This document shows positions 63,495-64,000 of a stretch of 64,000 bases of DNA, one piece after another. The stretch comes from Colwellia sp. (GTDB taxonomy: Bacteria > Pseudomonadota > Gammaproteobacteria > Enterobacterales > Alteromonadaceae): positions 134,346 through 198,345 of the forward strand of contig JAHDIK010000005.1 in NCBI GenBank assembly GCA_020630795.1, given 5' to 3'. Position 1 is the first letter of the stretch, and each line of letters opens with the position of its first letter. Below the pieces are notes generated by a model. It was not told where the DNA came from and searched no databases. It saw only the letters and a program-made list of their open reading frames with translations. The translations under genes and the position numbers were made by a program.

Positions 63495-64000
63495 ATAACG
63501 CGAGAGAAGCGTTGTTGGTTGATATGCTTTTTCATGTAAATGTCGAATGTCATACAAATATTACGCACTAATAATCGAGCTTTTTGATTGATTTGAATGG
63601 TTTCTGAGTTATTGCTTACTAAGCCGTCGTCAATAAAGGTGTTTAATAGTGGTAAATCATCAGCAAAGTATTGATCAAAGTCTATCGCGTATTTTTCGTT
63701 AATTGTTTGTTTGTTTAGAAACAAATTACACATGAGTTCGCGAATGACTTCACCTCGAATTACATCGTCTTTGGTTAATGAAACTCCTTTTTCTAATGCG
63801 TGCTTTTCGGTTTCTATAGCGTGATAGTATGTTTTTAAATCTTTCACATTTTGGCTATATACATGACCGATATCACTAATAGAAGATACGCCTAAACCCA
63901 ATAAGTCGCAGTCGCCTTTGGTGGTGTACCCTTGGAAGTTTCTATGCAAAGTGCCATTTTTTTGTGCAACAGACAATTCGTCGTTTGGTTTTGCGAAGTG
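63491..64000 (-). CDS. hemN: Oxygen-independent coproporphyrinogen III oxidase, C-terminal fragment
   Basis: About 169 C-terminal residues of HemN, a radical-SAM enzyme that oxidises coproporphyrinogen III to protoporphyrinogen IX in anaerobic haem synthesis. The frame continues past the window end (HFAKPNDELSVAQKNGTLHRNFQGYTTKGDCDLLGLGVSSISDIG), matching the E. coli enzyme, so the start and the SAM cluster lie outside. The part seen includes the HemN_C winged helix (EVIRELMCNLFLNKQTI to LVRNICMTFDIYM). Confidence 0.94.
   Translation of the reverse strand, partial: HFAKPNDELSVAQKNGTLHRNFQGYTTKGDCDLLGLGVSSISDIGHVYSQNVKDLKTYYHAIETEKHALEKGVSLTKDDVIRGEVIRELMCNLFLNKQTINEKYAIDFDQYFADDLPLLNTFIDDGLVSNNSETIQINQKARLLVRNICMTFDIYMKKHINQQRFSRVI

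Noticed and set aside
1-64000. CRISPR arrays, insertion sequences, integrase or phage genes
   Set aside because: No spaced direct repeats, transposase, integrase or phage structural motifs were recognised anywhere in the window; the gene content is mostly core chromosomal.

Overview
The window is chromosomal DNA of a low-GC marine gammaproteobacterium. Evidence for this is the ubiE-ubiJ-ubiB and ubiK ubiquinone genes, the gmk / rpoZ / spoT-ridA-trmH-recG block, minCDE, greB, rep, a DcaP-like porin and a PL17 oligoalginate lyase. It fits Alteromonadales (Pseudoalteromonadaceae/Colwelliaceae-like); I cannot name a genus. No phage, insertion sequence, integron or CRISPR array was seen. The only RNA gene recognised is a tRNA-His.

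Layout. 1-5000: tail of a solute-binding protein, a tandem-REC regulator with a degenerate GGDEF domain, ubiK, rep and a TraB/GumN protein. 5000-7300: TauE/SafE permease, LysR regulator, small secreted orphan. 7300-10300: ubiE-ubiJ-ubiB operon (minus). 10400-17700: small lipoprotein, then the minus-strand spoT-ridA-trmH-recG-(zinc-ribbon) operon, rpoZ with its own terminator, and gmk. 18000-21900: an unusual four-gene operon made of a small-subunit-like protein, a GMC dehydrogenase with a predicted Fe-S cysteine motif, a VioB-type ferritin-like protein and a DUF952 protein. 21900-25500: a soluble hybrid kinase, an Hpt protein and a REC-GGDEF diguanylate cyclase, which together form a complete phosphorelay. 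25500-30700: aminotransferase, DUF445 membrane protein, cyclophilin, GST with its TetR regulator (two matching NemR-like operators), greB. 30900-35750: DUF6786-like secreted protein, AEC transporter, PL17 alginate lyase. 35900-40500: tex, acetyltransferase, DUF938 methyltransferase, STAS-like protein. 40600-44300: porin and a DPP-IV-type S9 peptidase, divergent. 44500-47100: minCDE, a DksA-like protein and a YdcH-like protein. 47150-54500: beta-barrel candidate, a 1225-residue lipoprotein, a divergent periplasmic TonB-domain protein, ketopantoate reductase. 54600-61500: RND tripartite efflux operon and a divergent DUF4097 protein. 61600-64000: tRNA-His, a putative outer membrane protein, a DUF1285 protein and the C-terminal part of hemN.

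The most promising candidate for something undescribed is 18002-21872, possibly together with the signalling genes to 25455. It resembles a gamma-alpha-cytochrome FAD dehydrogenase operon in which the cytochrome position is taken by a predicted di-iron protein, followed by a DUF952 protein. No export signal is visible on any of the four products. The paired operators of the TetR/GST locus and the inverted-repeat sites upstream of the alginate lyase are the clearest regulatory observations.
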